Part shown: positions 1 through 6,436 of the stretch, piece after piece
Position numbering within the stretch: the stretch's first letter is position 1
How the letters are laid out: each line of letters begins with the position of its first letter
Assembly (NCBI GenBank): GCA_017452215.1
Contig: JAFTMU010000091.1
Span: 1-6,521, forward strand
DNA: 6,521 bases
Reading direction: 5' to 3'
DNA from: Clostridia bacterium
Lineage (GTDB): Bacteria > Bacillota > Clostridia > Oscillospirales > CAG-272
Notes under the pieces: generated by a model
What the model was told of the DNA's origin: nothing
Seen by the model: only the letters and a program-made list of their open reading frames with translations
Database searches by the model: none
Made by a program: the position numbers and the translations under genes

Positions 1-753
1 CCCGTAAGGACCGAGCTTGGACGGGAGCTGCGCCGCTTTTTCCTTCCCGAAAACGGGGATTACGTCATCATTGACGCCGACTATTCCCAAATCGAATTAC
101 GGCTTTTGGCGCACATCTCGAAGGATGAAACTATGATCCGTGCCTTTCTCGACGGTGTGGACGTTCACACCTCTACCGCTGCCACGGTCTTTGGGGTGGA
201 GGAGGACCGAGTCACCTCCGAGATGAGAAAAAAGGCAAAGGCGGTCAATTTCGGCATTATGTACGGCATTGGCGCTTTCTCCCTGTCAGATGATCTCGGC
301 GTTTCCAGAGCCGAGGCGCAGGAGTATATCGACCGCTATTTGGGAGGATATCCCCAAATCGATGCGTATTTGAAGAATACCATTAAGGAGGCCTACGAAA
401 AGGGATACGTGACCACACTGTTTCACAGACGCCGCTATATCCCCGAATTGGCAGGAACCAACAAGATGCAGCAGCGCTTTGGCGAGCGTGTGGCAATGAA
501 CAGTCCCATTCAGGGAACGGCAGCCGATATCATCAAGCTTGCCATGGTGCGGGTGCATCAAAAATTAAAGGAGAGCGGCATCGATGCTCGCCTGATCCTG
601 CAAGTGCATGATGAGCTTTTGATCGAGGCTCACCGAAGCGTTGCCGAGGGGGCAAAGCGCATTCTGCAAGAGGAAATGGAGCACGCTGTGGAATATGCTG
701 TTCCCCTGGACGTGGATATTCATATTGGCAACAGCTGGTATGAGGCAAAATAA
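1..753 (+). CDS. polA: DNA polymerase I, C-terminal polymerase domain (5'-truncated by window edge)
   Basis: Family A DNA polymerase, which fills gaps in excision repair and replaces RNA primers on Okazaki fragments in the cytoplasm. The reading frame is open from base 1, so the gene begins upstream; 250 residues are visible. Motif A is at residues 27-34 (DYSQIELR, with metal-binding Asp27 and steric-gate Glu32). Motif B, the O helix, has Arg76, Lys80, Phe84 and Tyr88. Motif C is His203-Asp204-Glu205. Each sits at a constant offset of 678 from the E. coli numbering (D705, R754, K758, F762, Y766, H881-E883), and the end matches the 928-residue E. coli length, so this part has no indels. Phe84 is the residue type that discriminates against dideoxynucleotides. 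The protein ends in the usual SWYEAK-like tail. The 5'-nuclease and any proofreading domain lie outside the window. The next gene starts 52 bases on with no terminator between. Confidence 0.97.
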   Translation, partial: PVRTELGRELRRFFLPENGDYVIIDADYSQIELRLLAHISKDETMIRAFLDGVDVHTSTAATVFGVEEDRVTSEMRKKAKAVNFGIMYGIGAFSLSDDLGVSRAEAQEYIDRYLGGYPQIDAYLKNTIKEAYEKGYVTTLFHRRRYIPELAGTNKMQQRFGERVAMNSPIQGTAADIIKLAMVRVHQKLKESGIDARLILQVHDELLIEAHRSVAEGAKRILQEEMEHAVEYAVPLDVDIHIGNSWYEAK

Positions 754-790
754 AGAATAAGAATTAGAATTATTATAAAAATGATTCGGA

Positions 791-800
791 AAAGGGGGGA
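791..800 (+). promoter_or_regulatory. ribosome binding site for the GTG-started helicase gene
   Basis: The G-rich purine run AAAGGGGGGA ends 5 bases before GTG at 806. It decides the start: the nearby ATG at 781 is in another frame and stops after about two dozen codons. Starting at the next in-frame ATG (872) would remove the conserved-looking ISVGELV segment at the front of the nuclease domain. Confidence 0.7.
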
Positions 801-805
801 TCGGG

Positions 806-3229
806 GTGAAATACGACGCAGAAAGAGCGGTCTTTTGTATTTCCGTAGGTGAATTGGTTGCATACGGAACGATGGGCGGCGATCTGGATCTGCGCCCCGG
901 TATGGGCAAGCGCTTCTTGGCGGAGCGTGCCGCTATCGGCTCGGCGGTGCACCGTAAGCTGCAAAGCGAGGCAGGTGTACTTTATACCCCCGAGGTCTCT
1001 CTTTGCCACACCGTTCTCCTTGACGGGATCACCTTTGAGATCAGCGGCAGAGCCGACGGCATCATTGCCACCCAGCCTTTGACCGTGGACGAGATCAAGA
1101 CGGTCAGTGCAAGAGCCTTTGATCACCCCCCGTCACTGCGGCACAGTGATCAGCTGAATTGCTATGCTTATATGCTTGCCACTGAGCGGGGACTTTCCGA
1201 AATACGTACCCGTCTGACCTATTACAGGGTGGAGAACGGTGCCATCAAGCACGTGGAAATGCTGTTCCAACGGGAGGTATTAAAGGAGCAATTTTATGGG
1301 CTTCTTTCCCGTTTGGTATACAGGGCAAAGCTCCTGATCCACCGTCAGAGCGTGCTTTTGCCCGGTGTGAGAAGCGGAAAATTTCCGTTTTCCTCTCTGC
1401 GGGAGGGGCAGGACATCCTGTTGAAGGAGTGTTACCGTGACATCAAAGCGGGCAAGCGGCTTTTTGCCGAGGCGCCCACGGGGATCGGCAAGACGGTATC
1501 TACCCTCTATCCTGCGGTGCGTGCCCTTGGCGAGGGACACTGCGACAAGATCTTCTATCTGACTGCCAAGGCAGCCGCCAGGAGAGAAGCATATGCGGCG
1601 GCGGCAAAAATCTTCAAGGCAGGAGCACATTTGCGGACTGTGGTCCTGACCGCACGGGAGCAGATCTGCAAAAACGAGATGGCAAAATGCTCTCCCGTTG
1701 GGGTTTCCCGCCATTGTAACCCTCTGGATTGTCCGTATGCCAAGGGCTTTTACGACCGTGCCCCCTTGGCGATCTGTGAATTGATGGAGAAGCAGAGCGG
1801 ATACCCTCGCAGGACCTTGGAGGAGACCGCAGAGAAGTATTCGATCTGTCCTTATGAATTACAGCTGGAGCTCTCGGAGCTTTGCGATATCATCATTTGC
1901 GATTATAACTACGTATTTGATCCCCAGGTGTACCTCAGACGGTATTTTTCCCCACAGGCGCAAGGAGAGTCTCGCTACGTTTTTCTCATTGACGAGGCGC
2001 ATAACCTGTCGGATCGGGCAAGGGATATGTATTCTGCCCGCTTGAACAGCACGGCATTTTCCTCTCTCCTCTCCTTATTAGAGACGGAGGACCCTTTGCG
2101 AAAGCGGTTGAAAAAAACAGTGGGCATGATGCAGGGGCTGCGGCGCTTGTGCAAGGACACTTTGCAAAAGGACGAGGAGGGGGTAGAGCACGGCTACTAT
2201 CTCAACCACGGCGCCATGGAGGACCTGCGCACGGAGATCGAGGCAGTGGGAAAGGAAATGGAAGCCTGGCTTCGCTCTCACCGCACCGATCCTCTCGAGA
2301 CTGCTGTGTATCTGCAAGCGTCAAGCGTCAAGCGGTTTTCCTTGATCTTTGAATATTTTGACCAAGCCTTCCTCACCTTTGTTGAGGTGGCGGGAGAGGA
2401 GTGCAGCGTTCGTCTCGTTTGCCTGGATCCCTCCCGTGTGCTGGATGCTTGCATGAACCGTGCCCACGCATCGGTTCTGTTTTCCGCCACGCTGACCCCT
2501 CCCGATTATTTTGCGGACATTCTTGGAGGAGGAAAGCAAGCGGTGCGCATTTCTCTGCCGTCCCCCTTTGCCCCCGAAAACTTCGGATTGATCGCCCTGA
2601 CGAATATCAGCACACGCTATGGGGAAAGGGCGAAATCCTACAAACGGATCCTTTCCGCTATTGCCGCAACGGTCAGCGCTAAACGGGGAAATTATATCGT
2701 TTATTTCCCGTCCTACGAATACATGGAGGCGGTTTTGGAGCTGTTTGCGAAAAGGTACCCCAAGGTGCAAACGGTGGTACAAAAGCGGGGGATGAGCGCC
2801 CAGGAAAAGGAGAGCTTCCTTGGAGCGTTTGCGGACGACGGGCGCCTACGTGTGGGCTTTTGTGTTCTTGGAGGCTCCTTTTCCGAGGGAGTGGATCTGC
2901 CGGGCGGACAGCTGATCGGCAGTGTGATCGTTGGCACGGGACTCCCCGGGATCACCAGCGAGCGCAATATTCTCATGGAGCACTACGACACCACACGGGA
3001 AAGAGGATTTGATTATGCTTACGTCTATCCCGGCATGAACCGTGTGCTTCAAGCGGCGGGCAGGGTCATTCGCCGTGACAGTGACAGGGGAGTGGTGGTT
3101 CTGATCGATGAAAGATACGCCGACCCCCGCACGAAAGCCATCCTTCCCGAGCATTGGAACCACATTCAATATGCAGGAAGCGCAAACGAACTTGCAGAAA
3201 TGCTCCTTGAATTTTGGAAAAAATTTTGA
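806..3229 (+). CDS. Rad3/XPD-type (DinG-like) Fe-S DNA helicase with N-terminal PD-(D/E)XK nuclease domain
   Basis: Predicted superfamily 2 ATP-dependent DNA helicase, 807 residues, GTG start. Residues ~1-175 form a RecB/Cas4-like nuclease: His49 (GSAVH), Asp84 (GRADG), Glu96-x-Lys98 (DEIK) and Gln116-x3-Tyr120 (QLNCY). All core residues are present, but the extra iron-sulfur cysteines of Cas4 or AddB are not. Helicase motifs follow: Walker A 223-230 (APTGIGKT, Lys229), DEAH box 396-399, SATL 560-563, GSFSEGVDLPG 690-700 and QAAGRVIR 749-756. Between motifs I and II, Cys288, Cys304, Cys309 and Cys348 (ICPYEL) align with the four XPD 4Fe-4S ligands; Cys295 is an extra nearby cysteine. Residues ~400-555 correspond to the Arch region. 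Rad3-family relatives unwind 5'-3' and act on repair or replication intermediates. Being next to polA fits repair; the exact substrate is unknown. It is not classical Gram-positive DinG, which carries an N-terminal DEDD exonuclease. I recall similar nuclease-helicase proteins in other Clostridia. Confidence 0.9.
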   Translation: MKYDAERAVFCISVGELVAYGTMGGDLDLRPGMGKRFLAERAAIGSAVHRKLQSEAGVLYTPEVSLCHTVLLDGITFEISGRADGIIATQPLTVDEIKTVSARAFDHPPSLRHSDQLNCYAYMLATERGLSEIRTRLTYYRVENGAIKHVEMLFQREVLKEQFYGLLSRLVYRAKLLIHRQSVLLPGVRSGKFPFSSLREGQDILLKECYRDIKAGKRLFAEAPTGIGKTVSTLYPAVRALGEGHCDKIFYLTAKAAARREAYAAAAKIFKAGAHLRTVVLTAREQICKNEMAKCSPVGVSRHCNPLDCPYAKGFYDRAPLAICELMEKQSGYPRRTLEETAEKYSICPYELQLELSELCDIIICDYNYVFDPQVYLRRYFSPQAQGESRYVFLIDEAHNLSDRARDMYSARLNSTAFSSLLSLLETEDPLRKRLKKTVGMMQGLRRLCKDTLQKDEEGVEHGYYLNHGAMEDLRTEIEAVGKEMEAWLRSHRTDPLETAVYLQASSVKRFSLIFEYFDQAFLTFVEVAGEECSVRLVCLDPSRVLDACMNRAHASVLFSATLTPPDYFADILGGGKQAVRISLPSPFAPENFGLIALTNISTRYGERAKSYKRILSAIAATVSAKRGNYIVYFPSYEYMEAVLELFAKRYPKVQTVVQKRGMSAQEKESFLGAFADDGRLRVGFCVLGGSFSEGVDLPGGQLIGSVIVGTGLPGITSERNILMEHYDTTRERGFDYAYVYPGMNRVLQAAGRVIRRDSDRGVVVLIDERYADPRTKAILPEHWNHIQYAGSANELAEMLLEFWKKF
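2315..2335 (+). repeat. three tandem copies of a 7-base unit inside the helicase gene
   Basis: CAAGCGT (2315-2321), CAAGCGT (2322-2328) and CAAGCGG (2329-2335) lie head to tail; only the last base differs. The 21 bases encode residues 504-510 (QASSVKR) in the Arch region. Because the unit is not a multiple of three, gain or loss of one copy would shift the frame. Confidence 0.85.
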
Positions 3230-3245
3230 TTTTTCCTTCTTTTTT
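3216..3245 (+). terminator. weak intrinsic terminator-like stem at the helicase stop
   Basis: GGAAAAA (3216-3222) can pair with TTTTTCC (3230-3236) around a 7-base loop containing the TGA stop, followed by TTCTTTTTT (3237-3245). The stem is mostly A-U and overlaps coding sequence, so termination would be inefficient. It may simply reflect AT-rich sequence. Confidence 0.35.
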
Positions 3246-3274
3246 GCAAGTTTTTAATAAAAAAATGCAAAAAA
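3240..3274. repeat. A/T-rich inverted repeat upstream of the aminotransferase promoter
   Basis: TTTTTTGCA (3240-3248) is the exact reverse complement of TGCAAAAAA (3266-3274). Inside it, TTTTT (3251-3255) can pair with AAAAA (3259-3263), giving a 9+5 bp stem with a 2-base internal mismatch and a 3-base loop. It ends 4 bases before the -35 box, so its A/T tracts could act as an UP element or a bent-DNA binding site. A role in termination is also possible. Confidence 0.45.
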
Positions 3275-3278
3275 CATA

Positions 3279-3307
3279 TTGCAATCGGGATAGGAATATG
3301 TTATACT
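3279..3307 (+). promoter_or_regulatory. housekeeping-sigma promoter with extended -10 for the aminotransferase gene
   Basis: The -35 box TTGCAA (3279-3284) is separated by exactly 17 bases from the -10 box TATACT (3302-3307). A TG at 3299-3300, one base before the -10, makes an extended -10. Transcription would start near 3313-3315, leaving a leader of under 30 bases. The ribosome site AAGGAG (3331-3336) then sits 5 bases before the ATG at 3342. There is no room for a riboswitch. Confidence 0.8.
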
Positions 3308-3341
3308 GTATGAAAATGTTGTACCCCTATAAGGAGAACCC

Positions 3342-4634
3342 ATGGAATACGCAAAAATGAGCCGCCCCCAATTAGAGGAGCGGTTGGAAGAATTAAAAAA
3401 AGAATACGAGGCGCAAAAGGAGAAAAAACTCTCCTTGGATCTGTCCCGGGGAAAGCCGGGCGCCGAGCAGCTGGACCTTTTGCAGGGAATGCTGGATTGT
3501 ATCGATTCCTCCTATGATTGCCGTACCGAAAACGGCTTCGATTGCCGTAACTACGGTGTCTTGGACGGTATTGGAGAAGCAAAGCGCCTGTTTTCGGAGC
3601 TTTTGAATATCCCGAAGGAGTGCCTGTTCATCGGCGGAAACTCCTCGCTCAATCTGATGTACGATTCGGTGGCAAGAGCCATGCTCTACGGCGTGTGTGA
3701 CAGTGACCGCCCCTGGTGCAGGGAGGAGAATATCAAGTTTATCTGTCCCGCCCCCGGCTACGACCGTCACTTTGCCATTTGTGAATCCTTGGGGATCACC
3801 ATGCTTCCCGTTGCCATGACCCCTACGGGTCCCGATATGGACAGCGTGGAAAAGCTGGCAGCCTCCGACCCCTCGGTCAAGGGCATCTGGTGCTGTCCCA
3901 AGTATTCCAATCCCGACGGCATTACCTATTCCGACGAGACGGTAGAGCGCATTGCCTCCATGAAGACGGCGGCAAAGGATTTCCGCATTTTCTGGGATAA
4001 CGCATACGCCGTGCACGATCTGTATACCGATCGCCGTGATCACCTTGCAGATATCTTTGAAGCGTGTGAGAAGCACGGAAACGCAAACCGTGTGTTCTAT
4101 TTTGCCTCCACGTCCAAGATCTCCTTCCCGGGCTCGGGCGTTGCGATCATGGCAGCCTCCCGAGAAAACCTTGCACAGATCATGCCCATCATCTCGGCGC
4201 AGACCATCGGCTTTGATAAGATCAATCAGCTCCGCCACGTGCGCTATTTCGGCTCTGCAAAGAATATCCACCGCCACATGAAGCGTCTGGCAGAGATCAT
4301 TCGTCCCAAGTTTGAGATCGTGCTCAACACCCTGCACCGTGATCTTGACGGTACGGGTGCGGCAAGATGGACCGATCCCAACGGCGGTTATTTCGTCAGC
4401 CTCTACGTTAAGGAGGGCTGCGCAAAACGCACGTATGCCCTTTGCTCCGAGGCGGGTGTCAAGCTGACCGACGTGGGCGCCACCTATCCTTACCGCAAGG
4501 ATCCGTATGACAGCAATATCCGCATCGCCCCCACCTATCCCGACGAGGAAAGTCTTGCCGAGGCGATGCAGATCCTTACTCTTTGTGTGCGTATTGCCGT
4601 TATCGAGCAGGTTCTCACCAAGGCAGAGGGCTAA
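3342..4634 (+). CDS. PLP-dependent aspartate aminotransferase, subgroup Ic (Asp_aminotransf / MocR-like fold)
   Basis: Fold-type I aminotransferase, 430 residues, expected to interconvert L-aspartate + 2-oxoglutarate with oxaloacetate + L-glutamate in the cytoplasm, feeding aspartate-family amino acids. The sequence strongly resembles the ~430-residue Corynebacterium glutamicum AspAT. Landmarks: LDLSRGKP (32-39), RNYGVLDGI (69-77), [10 protein letters not shown] (135-144), SNPDG (189-193; Asn190 near the cofactor, Asp192 where many relatives have Thr), WDNAYAVH (218-225; Asp219 for the pyridine nitrogen, Tyr222), STSKIS (256-261; Lys259 the Schiff-base lysine), GGYFVSL (348-354) and NIRIAP (392-397; Arg394 the likely substrate carboxylate arginine). 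No catalytic residue is missing and the length is normal. The ATG start follows AAGGAG at a 5-base gap. It has its own promoter and a probable downstream terminator, so it is likely transcribed alone. Substrate specificity is inferred from family membership. Confidence 0.93.
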   Translation: MEYAKMSRPQLEERLEELKKEYEAQKEKKLSLDLSRGKPGAEQLDLLQGMLDCIDSSYDCRTENGFDCRNYGVLDGIGEAKRLFSELLNIPKECLFIGGNSSLNLMYDSVARAMLYGVCDSDRPWCREENIKFICPAPGYDRHFAICESLGITMLPVAMTPTGPDMDSVEKLAASDPSVKGIWCCPKYSNPDGITYSDETVERIASMKTAAKDFRIFWDNAYAVHDLYTDRRDHLADIFEACEKHGNANRVFYFASTSKISFPGSGVAIMAASRENLAQIMPIISAQTIGFDKINQLRHVRYFGSAKNIHRHMKRLAEIIRPKFEIVLNTLHRDLDGTGAARWTDPNGGYFVSLYVKEGCAKRTYALCSEAGVKLTDVGATYPYRKDPYDSNIRIAPTYPDEESLAEAMQILTLCVRIAVIEQVLTKAEG

Positions 4635-4657
4635 ACAAAAAAACAAACAGGATGTCG

Positions 4658-4699
4658 AAAAGGGGACTGCCGCACGCTTGGTGAGGCGGCCCCCGTTTT
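4658..4699 (+). terminator. probable intrinsic terminator after the aminotransferase gene
   Basis: Nested pairing: AAAA (4658-4661) with TTTT (4696-4699), GGGG (4662-4665) with CCCC (4691-4694), and GCCGC (4669-4673) with GCGGC (4686-4690). There is a 3-base bulge (ACT) on the left arm, a single-base bulge at 4695 and a 12-base loop. The T-run is only four long and is followed by AAAA, so it may be leaky. This matters because no clear promoter is visible for the next gene. Confidence 0.55.
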
Positions 4700-4706
4700 A
4701 AAACGG
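4693..4706. repeat. 14-bp perfect palindrome between terminator and transporter start
   Basis: CCGTTTTAAAACGG is identical to its own reverse complement and lies 4 bases upstream of the ribosome site of the transporter gene. It overlaps the T-run of the terminator stem. It could be an operator for a dimeric repressor or a competing small hairpin. No regulator family can be named from sequence alone. Confidence 0.45.
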
Positions 4707-4710
4707 AATG

Positions 4711-4717
4711 AGGGGAG
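4711..4717 (+). promoter_or_regulatory. ribosome binding site fixing the transporter start at 4723
   Basis: AGGGGAG lies 5 bases before ATG 4723. An in-frame ATG at 4708 would add five residues (MRGEY), but only the palindrome precedes it and it overlaps no ribosome site. The shorter form begins directly with the hydrophobic first helix, as expected for the family. Confidence 0.75.
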
Positions 4718-4722
4718 AATAC

Positions 4723-5454
4723 ATGAACTTCGGCATTCTTTTGGAATCCTTTTTGATGATCTTCTTGGCGGAAATGGGGGATAAATCCCAATTTTTGATC
4801 ATCGCTCTGTTTGCAAAATACCGTTTTCGGGATATTTTGGCAGGCTCCTTTTTGGCGATCTGTCTGCTCAACGTGATTGCGGTGGCGGCAGGAAGCCTTT
4901 TGGGAGAGCTGCTTCCAAGGCATTGGATCTCACTGATCGCAGGCATCGCCTTTTTATGCTTTGCTTATTTGGGGAGCGGAGGCGAGGATGGAGCGCAGGA
5001 ACGCCCCCGTGCAGGGAAAGGGGCAGTGGTTACCGTGTTCGGTACGTACTTTTTGGCGGAGCTGGGCGACAAGACCCAACTGACCGCTCTGACGCTCTCG
5101 GCGGGAGAGGGAGCGGGGATTTCCTCGATCTCGGTGTTTCTCGGTTGCACTGCGGCGCTTCTGGCGGCGGACTTGATCGGTCTTGGTGTGGGAGCAGTGC
5201 TTGAAAAAAAGCTCCCGTCCTCTCTTTTTTCCAACGTCTCCTGCCTGCTGTTTTTGGTGTGCGGAGCCCTCCGCATTCTGGAAGGCACCGAGGGGATCCT
5301 GACCTCTGTTGCCCTTACGTCTCCCTGCGCCAAGCCTTTGTCGATTCTATCTGCCCTCCTTGCAGTGCTTTTGTTTTTGATCCTACGTTTCAAAGAAAGG
5401 ACACGGTATGCAAAAAATCACCCAAGCGCAAAGCAATCCTTTTCCCCACAGTGA
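4723..5454 (+). CDS. TMEM165/Gdt1 (UPF0016) family divalent-cation transporter
   Basis: Inner-membrane protein of 243 residues from the UPF0016 family, whose characterised members (yeast Gdt1, human TMEM165, Vibrio MneA) move Ca2+ or Mn2+ against protons. Manganese export is the likeliest bacterial role. Both signature motifs, one per inverted half, are intact: Glu17-Met-Gly-Asp20-Lys21-Ser22 and Glu113-Leu-Gly-Asp116-Lys117-Thr118. Hydrophobic segments lie near 4-28, 37-62, 68-84, 100-124, 132-160 and 168-187, with a charged loop at 85-99 between the halves. A further hydrophobic stretch (205-223) followed by a basic, polar tail (224-243) goes beyond the usual six-helix core. The last 47 bases overlap the next gene, in another frame, suggesting translational coupling. 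No convincing promoter or yybP-ykoY riboswitch is seen upstream, so expression may come from readthrough or an unrecognised promoter. Which ion it carries is not determined. Confidence 0.9.
   Translation: MNFGILLESFLMIFLAEMGDKSQFLIIALFAKYRFRDILAGSFLAICLLNVIAVAAGSLLGELLPRHWISLIAGIAFLCFAYLGSGGEDGAQERPRAGKGAVVTVFGTYFLAELGDKTQLTALTLSAGEGAGISSISVFLGCTAALLAADLIGLGVGAVLEKKLPSSLFSNVSCLLFLVCGALRILEGTEGILTSVALTSPCAKPLSILSALLAVLLFLILRFKERTRYAKNHPSAKQSFSPQ
5396..5401 (+). promoter_or_regulatory. ribosome binding site for the radical SAM gene, inside the transporter gene
   Basis: AAAGGA lies 6 bases before ATG 5408, within the last codons of the transporter. It supports the overlapping start. There is no other Met codon in the N-terminal segment that is shared with YtqA-type proteins. 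Confidence 0.7.
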
Positions 5455-6379
5455 CAGCAACAAGCGCTATTATACCTACGACTATTATTTGCGTAAAGTC
5501 TTTGGGGCAAAGTGCGCAAAGCTGCCTTTGGACGGGGGCTTTACCTGCCCCAACATCGACGGTACCTGCTCCACGGGCGGTTGCATTTATTGCTCGGATC
5601 GGGGGAGCGGGGATTTTGCCCCCGAGGCGACGCTTTCCATCAGCGAGCAGATCAAGCGGCAAAAGGAAGCATTCGCAAAAAAATGGGACGTCTCCCATTG
5701 CATTGCCTATTTTCAAGCGCACACTAACACCCACGCTCCGCTTTCCGTGTTAAAGGAAAAATTCGGGGAGGCGCTGGCACAGCCGAATATCGTGGGCTTG
5801 AATATTGCCACCCGTGCCGACTGTCTCCCCCCCGAGACGGTGGAATACCTCGCCCGTCTTGCCGAGGATACGGTGCTGACGGTGGAGCTTGGGCTCCAGA
5901 CCTCGGACGATGAGATCGCCAAGCGGATCAACCGAGGGCACGATTTCGCCGCCTTTGTAAAGGGCTACCGAGCGCTCAGGGAGGCAAGTGACAGAATACA
6001 GATCTCGGTGCATCTTATCTTCGGTCTCCCCGGGGAGGACGAGGAGGGAATGCTTAGAAGTGTGCGTGACGTCTCCGCTCTCTCTCCCGATCAGGTCAAG
6101 ATCCATCTGCTCCACGTGCTGCGGGGCACACCTCTTGCAAAAATGTACGAGGCAGGGCAGTACCGTCCCATGGACAGAGAGGCGTATATCCGCACGGTTG
6201 CCGATGCTTTGGAGCTTTTGCCCCCCGATACGGTGATCGGACGGCTGACGGGAGACGGCAAAAAAGAGGAGCTTTTAGCCCCTCTTTGGAGTTTGAAAAA
6301 AACTGCGGTGATCAACGATATAGACAAGCTTTTGTATGCCCGTAATTCGTGGCAAGGGAAACGGTATAAAGAAATCTGA
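5408..6379 (+). CDS. ytqA: radical SAM protein of the TIGR01212 (YtqA/YhcC) family, probable MnmL for tRNA wobble-uridine modification
   Basis: Radical SAM enzyme of 323 residues. The N-terminal segment NKRYYTYDYYLR (18-29) leads to the cluster motif Cys47-x11-Cys59-x2-Cys62 (FTCPNIDG...GGCIYC), the spacing I associate with this family rather than the canonical Cx3Cx2C. Cys54 is an additional cysteine inside the loop. Other landmarks are YFQAHTNTHAP (101-111), NIATRADCLP (132-141), ELGLQT (160-165), INRGHDF (174-180), IFGLPGE (204-210), KIHLLH (231-236) and RLTGDG (279-284). The N-terminus, the GSGDF stretch after the cluster and the C-terminus resemble Bacillus YtqA more than E. coli YhcC. 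YtqA (MnmL) was genetically linked to converting cmnm5s2U toward mnm5s2U at tRNA position 34, working with the methylase MnmM (YtqB). That role is transferred by similarity here, and mnmM is not the next gene. The start overlaps the upstream transporter by 47 bases, and a strong terminator begins 4 bases after the stop. Confidence 0.9.
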   Translation: MQKITQAQSNPFPHSDSNKRYYTYDYYLRKVFGAKCAKLPLDGGFTCPNIDGTCSTGGCIYCSDRGSGDFAPEATLSISEQIKRQKEAFAKKWDVSHCIAYFQAHTNTHAPLSVLKEKFGEALAQPNIVGLNIATRADCLPPETVEYLARLAEDTVLTVELGLQTSDDEIAKRINRGHDFAAFVKGYRALREASDRIQISVHLIFGLPGEDEEGMLRSVRDVSALSPDQVKIHLLHVLRGTPLAKMYEAGQYRPMDREAYIRTVADALELLPPDTVIGRLTGDGKKEELLAPLWSLKKTAVINDIDKLLYARNSWQGKRYKEI

Positions 6380-6382
6380 CTG

Positions 6383-6436
6383 CCAAGGGGGTGTCTCAAA
6401 TGCGTTTCGCATTTGGTCGACACCCCCCTGGTTTTT
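6383..6436 (+). terminator. strong intrinsic terminator ending the transporter / radical SAM unit
   Basis: About 20 base pairs in blocks: CCA (6383-6385) with TGG (6429-6431), GGGGGTGTC (6387-6395) with GACACCCCC (6419-6427), and CAAATGCG (6397-6404) with CGCATTTG (6408-6415) around a TTT loop. A small asymmetric internal loop lies at 6396 / 6416-6418. TTTTT (6432-6436) follows directly. It starts 4 bases after the radical SAM stop codon. Confidence 0.92.

Noticed and set aside
754..805. A promoter for the helicase in the polA-helicase gap (TATTAT at 771, TATAAA at 774)
   Set aside because: No acceptable -35 box lies 16-18 bases upstream of either, so cotranscription with polA is simpler.
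1280..2782. Minus-strand open frames of ~144 and ~153 codons (1280-1714, 2321-2782) inside the helicase gene
   Set aside because: They lie wholly antisense to conserved helicase coding sequence and have no family features, so they are shadows.
806..3229. Helicase as CasDinG or a Cas4 fusion in a CRISPR locus
   Set aside because: There are no CRISPR repeats or other cas genes nearby, the nuclease domain lacks Cas4 cluster cysteines, and the neighbours are housekeeping genes.
3393..4646. 417-codon open frame on the minus strand across the aminotransferase gene
   Set aside because: The + strand encodes a full, motif-complete aminotransferase with promoter and ribosome site. The antisense frame shows no recognisable domain and is a by-product of codon bias.
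4708..4722. Alternative transporter start at ATG 4708
   Set aside because: There is no Shine-Dalgarno sequence before it, whereas AGGGGAG is ideally placed for ATG 4723.
4635..4722. A yybP-ykoY manganese riboswitch ahead of the UPF0016 gene
   Set aside because: The gap is 88 bases and mostly taken up by the terminator stem and palindrome. I could not find the conserved paired-loop elements, and the GGGGAG there is the ribosome site.
5827..5833. Run of seven C bases in the radical SAM gene as a possible frameshift site or sequencing error
   Set aside because: The frame is correct on both sides (ADCLPPETVEYLA matches the family pattern), so there is no sign of an error.
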